Shown in pieces: positions 22,330 to 34,169 of a stretch of DNA of 64,000 nt; within the stretch, counting starts at the first letter, position 1; every line of letters starts with the position of its first letter. The stretch lies in contig MU867119.1 of NCBI GenBank assembly GCA_033725935.1, forward strand, positions 62,001 to 126,000, read 5' to 3'. A model generated the notes under the pieces. That model ran no database searches, was not told where the DNA came from, and worked only from the letters and a program-made list of their open reading frames with translations. Both the position numbers and the translations under genes were made by a program. The stretch is from Cladorrhinum sp. PSN259. Taxonomy: Eukaryota; Ascomycota; Sordariomycetes; Sordariales; Podosporaceae.

Positions 22330-24020
22330 CTACTCCCAGGTCTTGGGCTTGCCCTTCTCCTCATAAAACTCCCCAACCCACTTCTTCATATTCACCAACA
22401 CATCCTCAACCAGCTTCTTGACGTCGTCATTAACATCCCAGTTCTGTCCGTACAAGTCTGAGCAATGCTGACCTCCCTTGACCACCCTGATGGGGAGCTG
22501 CTCGGTACTCTTGAGAGGACCACCAGGCCTAAAGATGCTGCTGACGGTGGCATCTCTCCAGGGATCCCTCTCTCCGTTGGTGTACATGGCCCTCGTCGTG
22601 TTGGTGACGCTCCATCCACCAGTCCACCTGTTCACATCCTTTGCCCTCTTGCCTTCGACAATGCCATACTTGCCCTCGCTGGGGGGGAAAAAGCGAGGGC
22701 ACAGTCCGCGCCAGTAACCGGGGTCGACGAGTCTCGAGACGAGAGTGTGTTCGAGGAGTGGGGCACCATCCTGCCACCACTCAAAGGGCTCATTGCAGAG
22801 CATCCACCACCATTGGCGGTTGGCCCAGTTGGAGGGAGAAAGATCCTTGTATGCAAGGCTGGTGGCATTCTCATTCTGGAAGCAGAGAACGTTGTTCTTG
22901 CCCTGCCATTCGGGATAGTCGGAATTGGCGCAGAAATTTGGGATGATCTCTTCCTTCATGTATTTGGCGTATCCATCAAGAGCTTTGACAAGGCCAACAC
23001 CCCTGGCACCGGGGACAGGGTTGGTCGAGTTGGGCCAGACGCCCTCGACATAATCACAGAAGCGGTAGTAAGGGCTGTACCCGAGAGTCGTGATTGAGTA
23101 CAACTGGGTCGACTGCCATGACCAAGGTCCCGATTCGAGCGCGCTGGACAAAAAAGTCAGTATAACCGTCGTGAATAAGTAAAGAAGGCTGCGGCAACTC
23201 ACGAAGCAAAGTCGAGATCAGTAAGCTCTTCCAGACCAAACTTAGTCTTGAGCTCCTTCTTGGCCTTGGAAGTGCCCAAAGTCAAGGTCAAGTCAACGAA
23301 ATTGACGACGGCCTCCACATCAGCACTGCAGTTCTTGGGCGTTACTTCCTGCACGGGCACAAAGTACTGCCAGAAATCTCCAATTGCTTCAACCACACCG
23401 CTAGAGCCGTAATAAGCCCAGAAAGTGCCAGGCTCACGCGCCGCCAACCATCCAGACAAAGCGCCAGCATAGCTACCACCGGTAAATACCCACGGCGCCT
23501 TGTCAGGGGCGCTGGCCCCAGATTCATCAAACGGCAACTTGATGTTCTTGGCGAGATATGGAATATCCTTGAGGGAGTTATCCAAGGTCAGATACTGCAG
23601 ATTCTTGACCGTGAGGTTCTGGTAAGGCGAAGACTCTCCCCAGTACCGGTGCTCCATGATGAGCACTGCACCGCCCATCTCCTTTGCCATTCTTCCCGTC
23701 AATCTGGCCGAGGTGAAGTAAGTCCTGTTGAAGCCGGCGGCGCTCTGTTCGCCTGGGTTGACGACAAAGATTGGTGAGCCGGGACCTTTCCAGAACTCGG
23801 AGCTGTACCAGAACCGCTGCTTGAAGGTGCCGAGGGAAGGGTTGGCGTGATCGATGAGCTGGTCAAAGGTGCCATGGCCGGAAAAGGATTCTGCGCGCTT
23901 GGAAAGGTGCTCCGTCGTTGGATCAATGGGACCAATCTCCATACCAAAATTGCGATTGAAGGCGGCCCATGATGGGGCACACCACATGAGGGCTCCCACG
24001 AGGAACTGGGAGGTCTTCAT
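22330..24020 (-). CDS. Secreted serine peptidase, family S28
   Basis: Exons 24020-23203 and 23143-22330, 543 aa; intron 59 nt with GTGAGT and TCCAG. S28 peptidases (prolyl endo- and carboxypeptidases) cut after proline, in fungi usually in acidic extracellular medium. Signal peptide about 1-19; a dibasic KR at 41-42 may end a short propeptide. The nucleophile is Ser183 in GGSYAG. The C-terminal half has the acid in YTNGERDPW and the His in GGQHCSDL. EHRYWGES is a family hallmark near 123-130. Several N-glycosylation sequons (NRT, NLT, NAT, NTT) fit secretion. Length is normal. Only 230 bp separate its stop from the CE15 stop. Confidence 0.94.
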
Positions 24021-25674
24021 CTTGACCGAGGGTGAGGGTTGAGGCGGAACAGAGAGGACCAGAGTCGAGGTCCAAGAATATGCACATAGGCCATCATATT
24101 TATATCAACAATGGACCTCGGCCGCATCCCAAGGGTCCCATACCAAGGCTCCATGCTGTGTCCGGGGGGCGGCAGTTGTGGTAGCAGTAAAGTTCTACAG
24201 GCGATTCATCACCTTCCCTATCCTGATATGCAACCGTCCCGCATGTCGACATGGGGGCCAACGTCACCCCGGGTCCCCCGCTGCTGTGGTCGGATTGGGA
24301 AAGTCATTGGCGTGCAAAGACCATTGCTTGTATTCGCCTCGTGTTGATTGTATCCATACACGCTGTGGACAGAAATATCGGCACTGCAAACTGGTTTAAG
24401 TCACTGCAAACCTAGCTACCTATACAATCACCAAAATCAGCACTTCCTCCGACCACAACCTGCCTCTGGAATCTTTTTTTTTTAAAAAAAAAAAAAAAAC
24501 CATTTAGAATATATATCTTTGATCTTTGTATTAATTTGGAAATAAAGAGGATTCTTTTACGCAATTCCTTGCGTTGGAAAAGGTAGTGTTTAGTAGGGCC
24601 TCTGTTTTGCGGTACCGATTATTTTGTCCACAGCTCGCAGTGGTATCCCGCTAGTAAGAAGAGCATGCATTGGATGTCCATTGGCCTCATCCTTTGAAGT
24701 GATCAGCGTCGGCTTTCGGGCAGGTGGGAGCTCGGTGGATGTCCCTCGTTGAGGCAAGGTGAAGCAGAGGCAAATCTCCAAATCTCAATGCTCGCTCGGT
24801 AAGTGACTCTCGGGCATATGAATTTGGATAATCTGTATACCCGCGACCAACAAGAAGGCGTGGCAATCAATTCAACAACACCTTCCCAATGCGGAAGAGA
24901 GTAGTTGAAGCAAGCATTCTCCAAGCAGTTGCTAAAGGGAGTCAAGACTTGGTGGATCACTGGAGTTCAAGTTGGGCGCGTTGTTTTCTCGTCCGATCTT
25001 CAATGTGGATGTTTGTTGGCCGATGTCGAAAGCTGGGATATAAAATTGGGAGTTCCCCTGACCGTCTTCTTTGACTGTCCGCGAGGTCTTGACCGCCAAG
25101 CTTATCAATTGGGTGAAACGGGAGTCTATCGTGCAGACCATCGAGATGAAGGATTAATGACCAAGATGGTATCGACCATGATGCAGCAATTGTGCACCAC
25201 AGGCTGCACCATCTATAACACACACAAAAAAAGAGGAAATCGGTGGTAAAATGGCCTTCAGAAAAATGCCCAAGATAATTTGAGCCAACTGATGAGCTCG
25301 GCACTGATGATGGATCAATTGAGTTTGAAGGTGAAATGACGAAAACAGTTGAATTTAGTGGCGCTGTCTAGTGCGATTGGTGGGGTGTCGTGGGGAATTG
25401 GGGATCTTCTGGAACCTGGACACGAAGCTCCCCTGTCAAGGTCTCGGCAGGCACGGACGGGTCATCCGGGCCCGCGGGTCTCGCTGTTTGTTGCGTGTTC
25501 ATCCAACTGATGATGCCCAGCGTCAGAAAGTTATCAATAGCTTCAATTTCGTGGCACAGGTTGCGCAAAGTGTAGGTCGCAAAAGCCCAACATCACCAAC
25601 TTTTTTATTACCTTGCAATGATGCCATTACCATAGAGTTAACCTCTCTTTTTGATCCCCCTTCAACGACGAATA
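24021..25674. promoter_or_regulatory. Divergent promoter region, 1.65 kb
   Basis: Between the S28 peptidase (-) and ZIP transporter (+) starts. Contains a T10A16 junction at 24474-24499. No gene seen; short frames lack domains. Confidence 0.5.
24474..24499. repeat. T10A16 homopolymer junction
   Basis: Ten T then sixteen A. Same form as the T/A junction at 5327-5349. Confidence 0.85.
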
Positions 25675-27204
25675 ATGGAGACCCTAAACATGCGGTCGAA
25701 TGGTACGCTATCCGTACCCTGCTTCTTCTCACTCTTCCCGTCCCCTGTTCTGTTGATCAGAATTACTAACAACTGCCGTTTATTCTTTTAATAGACCCCG
25801 TCTGGTCACAGATACCAACGCCTCTCCTCCTCGCCGAACTCAACCGACGCGACAGCAGCAACAATGCCGACGACCGACCAGTCTGTGGATCTGGCAAGAC
25901 CGAACATCCATACGATACGGGACTTCACGTCTTTGCCCTCTTCCTGATCCTCACAGTCAGCACTCTAGCATGCGGCTTCCCACTCTTTTCCCAACGCCTA
26001 ACGAAAGGCTCCTCTCGAACCCAGCGAAACATAATCTTCCTCTGCCAACACTTTGGTACCGGAGTTCTTATGGCCACCGCCTTTGTCCACCTCCTCCCGA
26101 CCGCATTCGTCTCCTTGACCGATCCATGTCTCCCTCACATGTTCAGCAAGGGATATAAGCCCCTCGCGGGGTTAATAGCCATGGTTTCTGCTCTTGTGGT
26201 ATGCGCCATGGAGTCGTATCTTTCCACCAGAGGCGCAAGCCACAGCCACAGCCATTCGCACTCTTGGGACGAGTTGGATTCGGAGGAGGAGGATAATACC
26301 CGTGCTCGTGACCGGTCGCCGAATATTGCGCTGCAGGATCTGGAATCCCGGGATAATGAGCGACAAGGACTGGTGTTGGGCGCATCACCTCTACCTGGGT
26401 CGACACCGGTCACCACTCGACCAAATACAGCTGAGGGAGCGGTTGGTGAATCGTTGCTTAAGCGTCAGCAGAGGGATAGCGCAGAGAGCGAAAGGGAGAG
26501 TCTGGACTTGGAATTCAGTCTGCAAGAGATGCAAGGAAACAGGAGGGGCCGAGATAATTCTTCGCAATCTCAGCCCCTGAATGGAGGTGGCAATAGGGGT
26601 TTGGCGTCCAAGCCGTTGCCCGCACTCCCACATGCTCAACAGAAACCCAGCGCCGAGGAACAAAAGCGGATGATGCTGCAGTGTGTTTTGTTGGAGGCGG
26701 GGATTCTTTTTCACAGTGTGTTTATTGGAATGGCATTGTCGGTGGCTACTGGCCCTACCTTTGCTGTTTTCCTTATTGCCATTTCGTTTCACCGTAGGTC
26801 AACCTCTCCGCGCTTTTGCCTTCCTCATGCACTAACAGGACCCAGAATCGTTCGAAGGCTTAGCACTCGGCACCCGAATTGCAGCACTACACTTCCCCAA
26901 ATCATCTCCCCGACCATGGCTCATGGTCTTGGCGTTCGGAGCCACAACACCAATCGGCCAAGCTATCGGGTTACTCATTCACAGCTTCTATGATCCCATG
27001 AGCCAGACGGGGCTGTTGATGGTCGGGTTTATGAATGCCATTTCGAGCGGATTGTTGTTATTCGCGGGCTTGGTGCAGCTGCTGGCTGAGGACTTTTTGA
27101 GTGAGAAGAGTTATAAGACACTAAAGGGGAAGAAGAGGATACATGCTTTTTTGGCTGTTTGTGGTGGGGCTGCTTTGATGAGTGCTGTTGGGGCTTTTGC
27201 ATAA
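25675..27204 (+). CDS. ZIP family zinc/iron transporter
   Basis: Exons 25675-25702, 25795-26793 and 26846-27204, 461 aa. The first exon is only 28 nt; its intron has GTACGC, a perfect TACTAAC (25764-25770) and AATAG. Helices begin at LHVFALFLILTVSTLACGFP; the next carries HFGTGVLMATAFVHLLPTAF, the typical ZIP helix 2. A cytosolic loop of about 160 residues contains a SHSHSHSHS metal-binding stretch and acidic runs. Helix 4 reads LLEAGILFHSVFIGMAL, with the metal-ligand His; helix 5 begins after intron 2 with SFEGLALGTRIAAL, also a metal site. Expected to import Zn2+ (possibly Fe2+) across the plasma membrane. The large loop is longer than in most yeast relatives. Zinc-dependent regulation is likely but not visible. 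Confidence 0.93.
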
Positions 27205-27497
27205 ATTTCTTTTTGGGGCAGAGCATATTGGTATTGGCATTTCTGGCGTCGGTTTTTAGATGTTTTATTCAGCGTTTTATTTTCATTTTTATTTTTGCTT
27301 CTTATAACTTTGTACATAATTTGAGTGTTTATATGTATTTTTTCACAACTCGCTTTTTGTAGTACCTGGTTTGTCCTTACTTCTTCGTCCCTCTTCATAT
27401 TCCCTTTTTTTCCCTGTCTTAAGTTCTTCGCTTATCCCCTTTTCATATACATTCCCCTAGCTATTTCTTGACTTTTTTTTAGGGGGGTTTTTTTTTT
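27205..27497. other. Convergent intergenic, ZIP / CDH-cyt
   Basis: 293 bp between two stop codons, T-rich in the sense of the ZIP gene, as expected for overlapping 3' ends. Ends in T8-A-G6-T12 homopolymers (27473-27499). Confidence 0.5.
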
Positions 27498-28024
27498 TTA
27501 AGTAGTCTTGGGCTTATTAACCCACCCACTCCATACCTCCCTACTGTTTTTGGCAAAGTCCAGCGGCTCACTTATCATCCCCACGTTGTTGTGGATAGGA
27601 AACGTGCTGGAAGAGCTCCCGGGGTTTTGTGGGGCTGAGCGAGACAACGCCCAGGCGAACTGGGCAGAACCCGCCGTGTTTAGGCTCCCCCCCGTCCAGC
27701 GGGAGCAGCCTTTGCAGACGATCTCTACGGACCAGTGGGTCGCGTTGCGGGTTTGGGAGAGCAGGGTGTGAGTTGCTGAGTAGATCTTTGGTAGTGTTCG
27801 GCCACTATATAAATCAGTTTCCCTAGTTCTGGGCAAGCGTGTGTTGTTTTACCGAACGAGGATGAATGATGAGTTGAGGATGATGGAGAAGTTAAGGCGC
27901 AGGTGCGAGAAGAAGGACTTTGTCACTGTGGGGTGGTGCTTGAAGAAATTGTTGGTGGGAAAAAAAAAAAAAAAAAAAAAAGGGGGGGGGGGGGGGGGGG
28001 GTAAAAAAAAAGCCAAAAAAACAA

Positions 28025-28062
<38 letters not shown>

Positions 28063-28222
28063 AAAAAAAAAAAAAAAAACGTACCCCACCTGGAAGAAAC
28101 CACCACCCCCCAAACGGTAAGGGCGTTNNNNNNNNNNGCCGCCCCCCCACCCCCCCCCCCCCCCCCGCCCCCCCCCCCCCCCCCCCCCCACACCCCCCCC
28201 CCCCCCCCCCCCGCCCCACCCC

Positions 28223-28258
<36 letters not shown>

Positions 28259-28724
28259 GGCGCCCCCCCGGTAATATAATAGCCATAATAACGAATGAAA
28301 TAAAAGAAAGTAAAATAAATAAAAATTTTAATAAAAAAAAAAAAACATACGTAGCCCACCTGGAAGTAACGACCACACCCCTAACGGTATGCTCGTTCGG
28401 CCAAGCAACAGTCAGCGGATTAAGCGTCATGCCCCCTCCCCACGCGAAACCGACCCATTTAAGTGACAAGGGCGCGATTATCTCCAGTATGGTATCGAAC
28501 TCCGTGTTTGATTGCGCATCCGAGGGAATCGCAATCCGGAAAAGGGGCGCGGTGGGGGACATGTAGTACTGTAGGTAGCATATCCCTGTGACATTGGCAC
28601 CACCAGAGGAGGATGGGGTTGAAGAAGAGGCGCAGTATTTGGATGTTTCGCCGTAACCTGGTTGGGCAGAGACAAAGGAAGTAAGGAAGAGGAGGGAGGA
28701 GGTGAAAAGAGGGGATAGTAACAT
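27498..28724 (-). CDS. Secreted CDH-cytochrome-domain (iron reductase) protein
   Basis: Exons 28724-28351 and 27804-27498, 226 aa. The start ATG at 28724 opens a signal peptide (MLLSPLFTSSLLFLTSFVSA). The mature protein reads as the b-type cytochrome domain found at the N-terminus of cellobiose dehydrogenase and in stand-alone relatives: GNVTGICYLQYY-like start, FRIAIP, WVGFAWGGGMTLNPLTVAWP, then NATHWSVEIVCKGC and FAWALS after the intron. Such proteins pass single electrons to copper monooxygenases or metals outside the cell. No flavin domain follows. The intron (donor GTATGT at 28350, acceptor ATATAG at 27805-27807) is about 540 bp as assembled, because it holds low-complexity sequence and a gap. 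Its true size is unknown. Confidence 0.82.
27961..28349. repeat. Low-complexity A/G/C tracts with assembly artefact
   Basis: Long A, G20, A and C runs fill the CDH-cyt intron. The part at about 27980-28127 is a degraded copy of 28257-28400: both run from a G/C block through a GCC, an A-rich stretch with ATTTTA, then a CCCACCTGGAAG exon piece. This is best read as one locus present twice on the two sides of the gap. Confidence 0.8.
28128..28137. other. Assembly gap, 10 N
   Basis: Ten N flanked by homopolymers. The fixed size suggests a placeholder, not a measured length. Confidence 0.98.
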
Positions 28725-29319
28725 GGTGGCGGTTGGGCTGTAGGGACTGACTGGGACAAGGTTTGCTGCTGCTGTCTTGACAGGTATGTTCTCAGCACTG
28801 ACGAGACTGAAGAGATAGGTAGTCAACACAGCCAAAGAGAAAGGAGCGTATTTGTAGTGATAATCGTCAAGTTACCTGATCGAGATATATATCCCGCCAT
28901 TAAACGACAAAGGTATTGGTGTAGACCGGGTAAAGTCTATATATATGAGGCGGATTTATATCGGTAACCAACTGATGAACGACGCGGCACGCAATCTAGC
29001 TACCGAAGTGCTTTTTCATAACCTCCGAACCTGCTGACCCCAATACACGGCCAAATAGGATAAGGTTTGGAACAGGATCTTCCGAGATGTAACCCATTTC
29101 AATTCTCAATATGAATTGAAAGTTCTTCCAACCCGGTGCGAGGCATCACAAGTATATATATAACTTTGGGAGAAAGTAAGCGATTCATCAGCCCCATGAG
29201 TGAGGGGTAGTCATATGTCTTCATTATCAATTGGCCACAACCTTAACCATAAACACACGATCCATCCATGATATCATCACATGCCTCATGTCTAGTGGCA
29301 TCTAGAGCAAAAGAACAAT
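28725..29319. other. Intergenic, CDH-cyt promoter
   Basis: About 600 bp between the CDH-cyt start and the sugar transporter stop. Several ATATATA stretches (about 28884, 28938 and 29153) could act as TATA elements for the CDH-cyt gene. No gene seen. Confidence 0.5.
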
Positions 29320-31087
29320 CTAAGCAACCTCGGTCTCCTTCACCTTGGGCACACCCTCCTTGGCAGCAGGATCGACATCATCAATCATTGACTTCTCAGG
29401 CGTATCCGTGACACCAAACAACTGATCCATGTGCTCGAGTGAGATACCCTTGGTTTCGGGCACAAAGAACCAAACAAAGAAAAACATGCTGAAGCAGAAG
29501 CTGCCAAAGATGAGGTATGTTCTATGAATTCATTAGTAGTTGCTCCAGGTCTTGGTGACCATGAAATAACATACCCGTAGCCGTTGGCTCCGACAGTGAC
29601 CAACATGGTTGGAACAGCGCGAGCAACAACAAAGTTGAATAACCACTGCGTAGCAGCAGCAAGCGAGACATTGAGGGAGCGAAGACGAGCAGCTGGAATC
29701 TCAGAAGCATAAATCCAGCAAGCCGGACCCCAACCGAATTGGAAGAATCTATGATGATGGTGAGTGACAGAATTCCAATAACAATGAGGGATAAATACGT
29801 ACGCAGCAAAGAGGAAAATGGACACCAAGGCAAAGTATCCAGCAGGCGGGACATCCTGACCAAGTTTGGGTGGCGCAATCCGAACATACAAGCCAATGTA
29901 AAACATGGCGAGACCCTGCGCGATACTCGTCCACAAGAGACTGCGTCTTCTACCCAAGGAATCGGCCATGAACAGCAAGAAGCAGATGCAACTGGTGACC
30001 TTGACGATGCCGTAGATGCCAGTGCTGAAGAGCGAAGTTGAGGTGCCGGTAAGTCCCAAATTCTGGAAGATGGTAGGGGCGTACGTGTTGATGGCGTTGG
30101 TACCCGTCATTTGCTGGCAGACCATGAGAGTAATACTAATGAGCGCACGCTTGCGGTTGCCGGGGATGGTCCACATCTCCTTCTGCAGATCCCAATAACT
30201 GGCGTTTCCAATCAAGCGGCGTTCGTTCTCGAGCTGGTCGACAATTTCCTGGAACTCATCCTGGATGTATGGGTGGTCCGGCGGCAAGTTTCGAATGTTG
30301 GAGAGGATGTGCTTGGTCTCTTCCCATCTATCCTGACGAGCCAGCCAACGGGGAGACTCGTGGCACAGCAACATGCAGCCGCAGAGGAGCAGAGCCGGGA
30401 GAGCTTGGATGGCGAGCGGGAAGACGTACATGATCCTGGTGTGCGGGAAGTGAATAGATACTGAGTAGTTGATCCAGAAGGCAATCATGCCACCGGTAAC
30501 AATGAACAGCTGATATAGACCAGTGAGAAGACCTCGAATGGCGCGGGGAGCGTTCTCTGACACGTAAATGGGGTTGACGCTGGATGCAGCACCCACACCG
30601 ACACCAGCGATGAAGCGACCAATGTACATCATTGTCAGATTGCCGAGTGCGGCAGATTGTAGAATGACACCGAGGATGATGACCATCGAGACCCCGATGA
30701 GACACCATTTTCGGCCGAAGCGATCTGTAAGCGGCGAGGCGAGAAGGGCACCGAGGAAGCATCCTGCTTGAAGAGTCGAGACGATATTCGCGGAGAGGTT
30801 GGCTGTTTTTACTGAATTCTTGGAACCGAGGCCGAAGTCCTTGATGAAAGGAGGCAAAACAATAACACCGCCGATAACGGAAGAGTCCCAACCGAAGGAC
30901 ATGGCACCAAAGCACGCCTGGAGACCGTCTTTGTTAGGGTTTTGTGAGCAAAGGGGGGTTGGTATTGAATCCCAAAACTCACCGAGCAAGCAAGAAGATA
31001 GACTCTCCATCCATAGATCTGTGGGGGATCCGTGGCCATGGCCTCGTTCCTCACAATCTTTTGGAGGATCTTGGTAGAGAGCGTCAT
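29320..31087 (-). CDS. MFS sugar/quinate-type transporter
   Basis: Exons 31087-30983, 30917-29803, 29748-29575 and 29521-29320, 531 aa. All introns are GT-AG (65, 54 and 53 nt). It has the marks of the fungal sugar porter family: GWDSSVIGG in helix 1, DRFGRKW in the 2-3 loop, GRFIAGVGVGA, PIYVSENAPRAIRG after helix 4, ESPRWLA before the central loop, the QQMTGTNAINTYAP motif of helix 7, DSLGRRR, and VPETKGISLEHMDQLF at the end. Expected to bring hexoses or a related polyol/acid such as quinate across the plasma membrane by proton symport. The substrate is not decidable by eye. It is divergent from the BNR-propeller gene. Confidence 0.94.
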
Positions 31088-32485
31088 GATGGGCAACTTG
31101 ACGGTGTTCGTCGACCTCACAGTGTTGCTTCAGAGATGGTGAACCAGAATGTTGTCGAGACTCGAACCCGAGGAAGGGGATGCCACGGGTTTTGCTCCGA
31201 AACAACAGGTTCCAGACGGGTGTGATCTGGAAGCAGAAATATTGGATGTCCCATTCCGGGCCTTTTTGTAGTTGCACCGCATCATTCTGATATAAGACCC
31301 AATCTATGTTGCACGGGTGAAGGGGAGCAGTGAGGTGATTGGAGAATTGGGGAGGTGATCCCGGCCCGCACCCCTTGTCTCCACGTTGACTGTGACCATT
31401 TTTGTTGTGCGGAGAACCTGGTTCTCACGGATTGCCCCAGGATTGTCCTTTTTTTCCACCAAGAACAAGTGGCGAGGACGTTTTTTCCTTGGTATTCTCG
31501 TCCCGTTCGCCAAGGCGGCGCCATCAACGCCAGGAGATCTCTTGATCCATGGTGCCGATGAGTGATGAGATCTGAAGGAATGTATTTATGGTCCTTGAAG
31601 GTTGAAAATTGAAGCATTCACTCACTGCATTGAACCCTTGATGCCATTGCACAAGTGAAATGCAACTTTGAAAAAGCAAGATAAGGCAATAATCACAATT
31701 GTTTGGTGCCGTTGGTTTAGGCTATTCGCTCCATGACAGTTGAGTGCATGGCAAAGGTTGGCTGGGTGCTCTCGGGGGCGGGTCGCCGACTTGGCTCTTG
31801 GCTTCCTTGAAGGATGGGGGGATGCGGGGGGAACAGGGTTGGGGAACTGGGGAACCTGCAAGGAGAACAGGGGTGTTCACTCAAACTCAAGTGCCTCGCA
31901 ACTTCCTTGTCGTCTTATCTTCTGAGAGCTCACTCAGCTTTGACTTTTTCATCGGACCGACTTCTCCACCGGTCAAACCTGGGGGTCAGCTGTTCTATCT
32001 ATTTTCGTGTTGATCGTCAACTCGAGGAAAGAGCATTCTCTTATTTTTTTTCCTTCACATCTCAGTCCAGAACTTTAAGGTTTCCCAATTATCCAAACTC
32101 GTTGGTGCATGGCGGTTCGAGACGAGAAAACAGAGCTCCATCCAATTTAGCCAGGCGAGAGATGGCCAGCAGGAACTGTTACAATGAACCAGCGGCGATG
32201 TGCCCGACCGCCTCCCCATTCCCGTTGTGTTACCACCACACCTTCCATCTCCCCGTTGCAAAAAGTCCCACTGTTCAGGGCCAGGGTACTCATCCAGATA
32301 TTTATCCACGAATCAGAGATCTCCACCCAACTCAGGTAGATTGTACCCTCATGTGCCACTTTGTGACTTCTCCACGTGCAGAAGAACAGTATCGAACTAA
32401 TCTCAATCCACATACCTGGTAACAATCGTTGAGTCGTCAGCTTCTAGGCTGCTTCTCAGTCCAACTTTTGAGACAGTGAGAGGCA
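31088..32485. promoter_or_regulatory. Divergent promoter region, 1.4 kb
   Basis: Separates the MFS transporter (-) and the BNR protein (+). No gene; the region could hold shared control elements for a transporter and a putative carbohydrate-active protein. Confidence 0.45.
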
Positions 32486-33869
32486 ATGTTGTCAGAACCA
32501 AGTCTCACGGTCTTGGGACCAGATCCCACGAACCGGAGATGCAGAATCAACTGCTACGCATTTCAGCAGGATGCCATTGCATCATTCAATGGATGGCAGT
32601 ATGCTGCCTTCTACAGCCCTCTCAGCAAGGATGCTCCAGAACCACTCTACATCCATCTTGCCAGACGACACCTTCCTCAAGGACAATGGGAGGCGTTAGT
32701 CTTTGAGGATTATCCACAAACCGTTGATGACGGTCACAACACAATCCAACTTGGCATCTGTCCAGGTGACGGCACCATCCACCTCTCCTACGATCACCAC
32801 TGTGATGTGTAAGTCTGCACCACATCATTGCCCTGTCAATCTGACTAACGTACCCATCAGCCTTCGCTACCGCCACTCCGTCGCCTCAGTCGCCCTGACC
32901 CCCACCAACTTCCCCTGGTCCCCATCCCTCTTCACCTCCACTCTCCCAAACCTCCCCGGCTTACCCCAGTCCCACACACCCTTCCACTACGTCACTTACC
33001 CCCGTTTCCTCCCGCTAGACTCATCCCTCCTCTTCACCCTCCGAGACGGCAAAGCAGGCCTAGGCAACGATCACATCTACCTATACACCCCTTCCTCAGG
33101 GTACACATACCTAGGCCAATACCTAACAGGCCTAAACTCAAATCCATACATCCACGGGCTCGACTACCGCAACTCTGCTCTGCACGTAACATGGGTATAC
33201 CGCGGTTTTGTCCCCTACGAAGGATGGGACGACCCAGATGACACGAAACATAAACAACAGGCCGGACCGAACGGGGCGGAGAATAATCATAATTTGTGTT
33301 ATGCCTACAGTGAGGACCGGGGCAAGACGTGGAAGAATGGGCAGGGCAAAGTGATTGCTGATTTGGGGAAAGAGGGTGAGACGATAGATAACGAGAGCGA
33401 GGGGATCATCGGTGTTGAGATTGAAAAGGGGAGGGGGTTGACGAACCAGGAGGCGCAGGTTGTTGATTTCGAGGGTGGGGTTCATGTGTTGAACAGGGAT
33501 GATGTGAGCAAGAAAAGGGGCGAGGTTTGGTGGAAGATTTATTATAGGGAGCCGAAAACAGGGGAATGGAGCCAAAGGCCGATTAGACCGATTTATGGGA
33601 GCACGCGGGGACGGCTGGCGGTTAGTAAGGATGGGGATTTGTATATTATATTGCCTGATACTGGGAAGAAGGAGATAAGAATCTTGCAGGCAACGAAGGA
33701 AAGTGAGTATAAACAGGACCAAGAGGTATGGGTTGGACACGGCTTGACAGGGGAGCCATTGGTTGATGTGAAGAGGTTGGAAGAAGAGAATGTGCTCTCC
33801 TTGATGGTTCTCGCTGATGAGGAAGCAGGGCAGGGAAGAAATGTGGCGGTGTTGGACTTTCAGCTTTGA
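32486..33869 (+). CDS. BNR_4-type beta-propeller protein
   Basis: Exons 32486-32808 and 32861-33869, 443 aa; intron 52 nt (GTAAGT, CTAAC, ATCAG). There is no signal peptide in this model. It looks like the BNR_4 family (sialidase-like propeller): DGHNTIQLGICPGDGTIHLSYDHH, a LRYRHS strand, YVTYPRFLPL, LLFTLRDGKAGLGNDHIYLY, NPYIHGLDY, LHVTWVYRG and an Asp-box-like SEDRGKTWKNGQG. Relatives include bacterial and fungal polysaccharide lyases and hydrolases of unclear substrate. A role in sugar breakdown next to a sugar transporter is inference only. Product intracellular or exported by another route; not determined. Confidence 0.85.
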
Positions 33870-34169
33870 ATGTGCCCCTTCAAATATTTATTACATGTAT
33901 ATGACAAAGTATTGACGTCTATATTGACTAAAAAGGTAAATGTAACTTCGATCCAACCATATATACCCCGTGTTACATGAGCTTGACCCCCAAACGATGA
34001 CGCCCTTGTTGCTTCCTTGCCGGTATGGATATATATTCTCAAACAAAATCCGCCACCTCATTCTAAAACCAGACACCAAATCATAAGTCATGAGTCGTCA
34101 ATTACCAACCAAAGAAAAACCAAAAAAAAGGAAGGAGAAAGAAGAAGAAAAAAGAAAACATGAAAGAAA
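33870..34169. other. Convergent intergenic, BNR / orphan gene
   Basis: 300 bp between two stop codons, A-rich with AAAGAAAAACC-like runs at 34111-34165. No gene. Confidence 0.5.

Noticed and set aside
28141..28260. Pro- or Gly-rich coding repeat in the poly-C stretch
   Set aside because: The run lies beside a gap and inside an intron; a sequencing artefact is far more likely.
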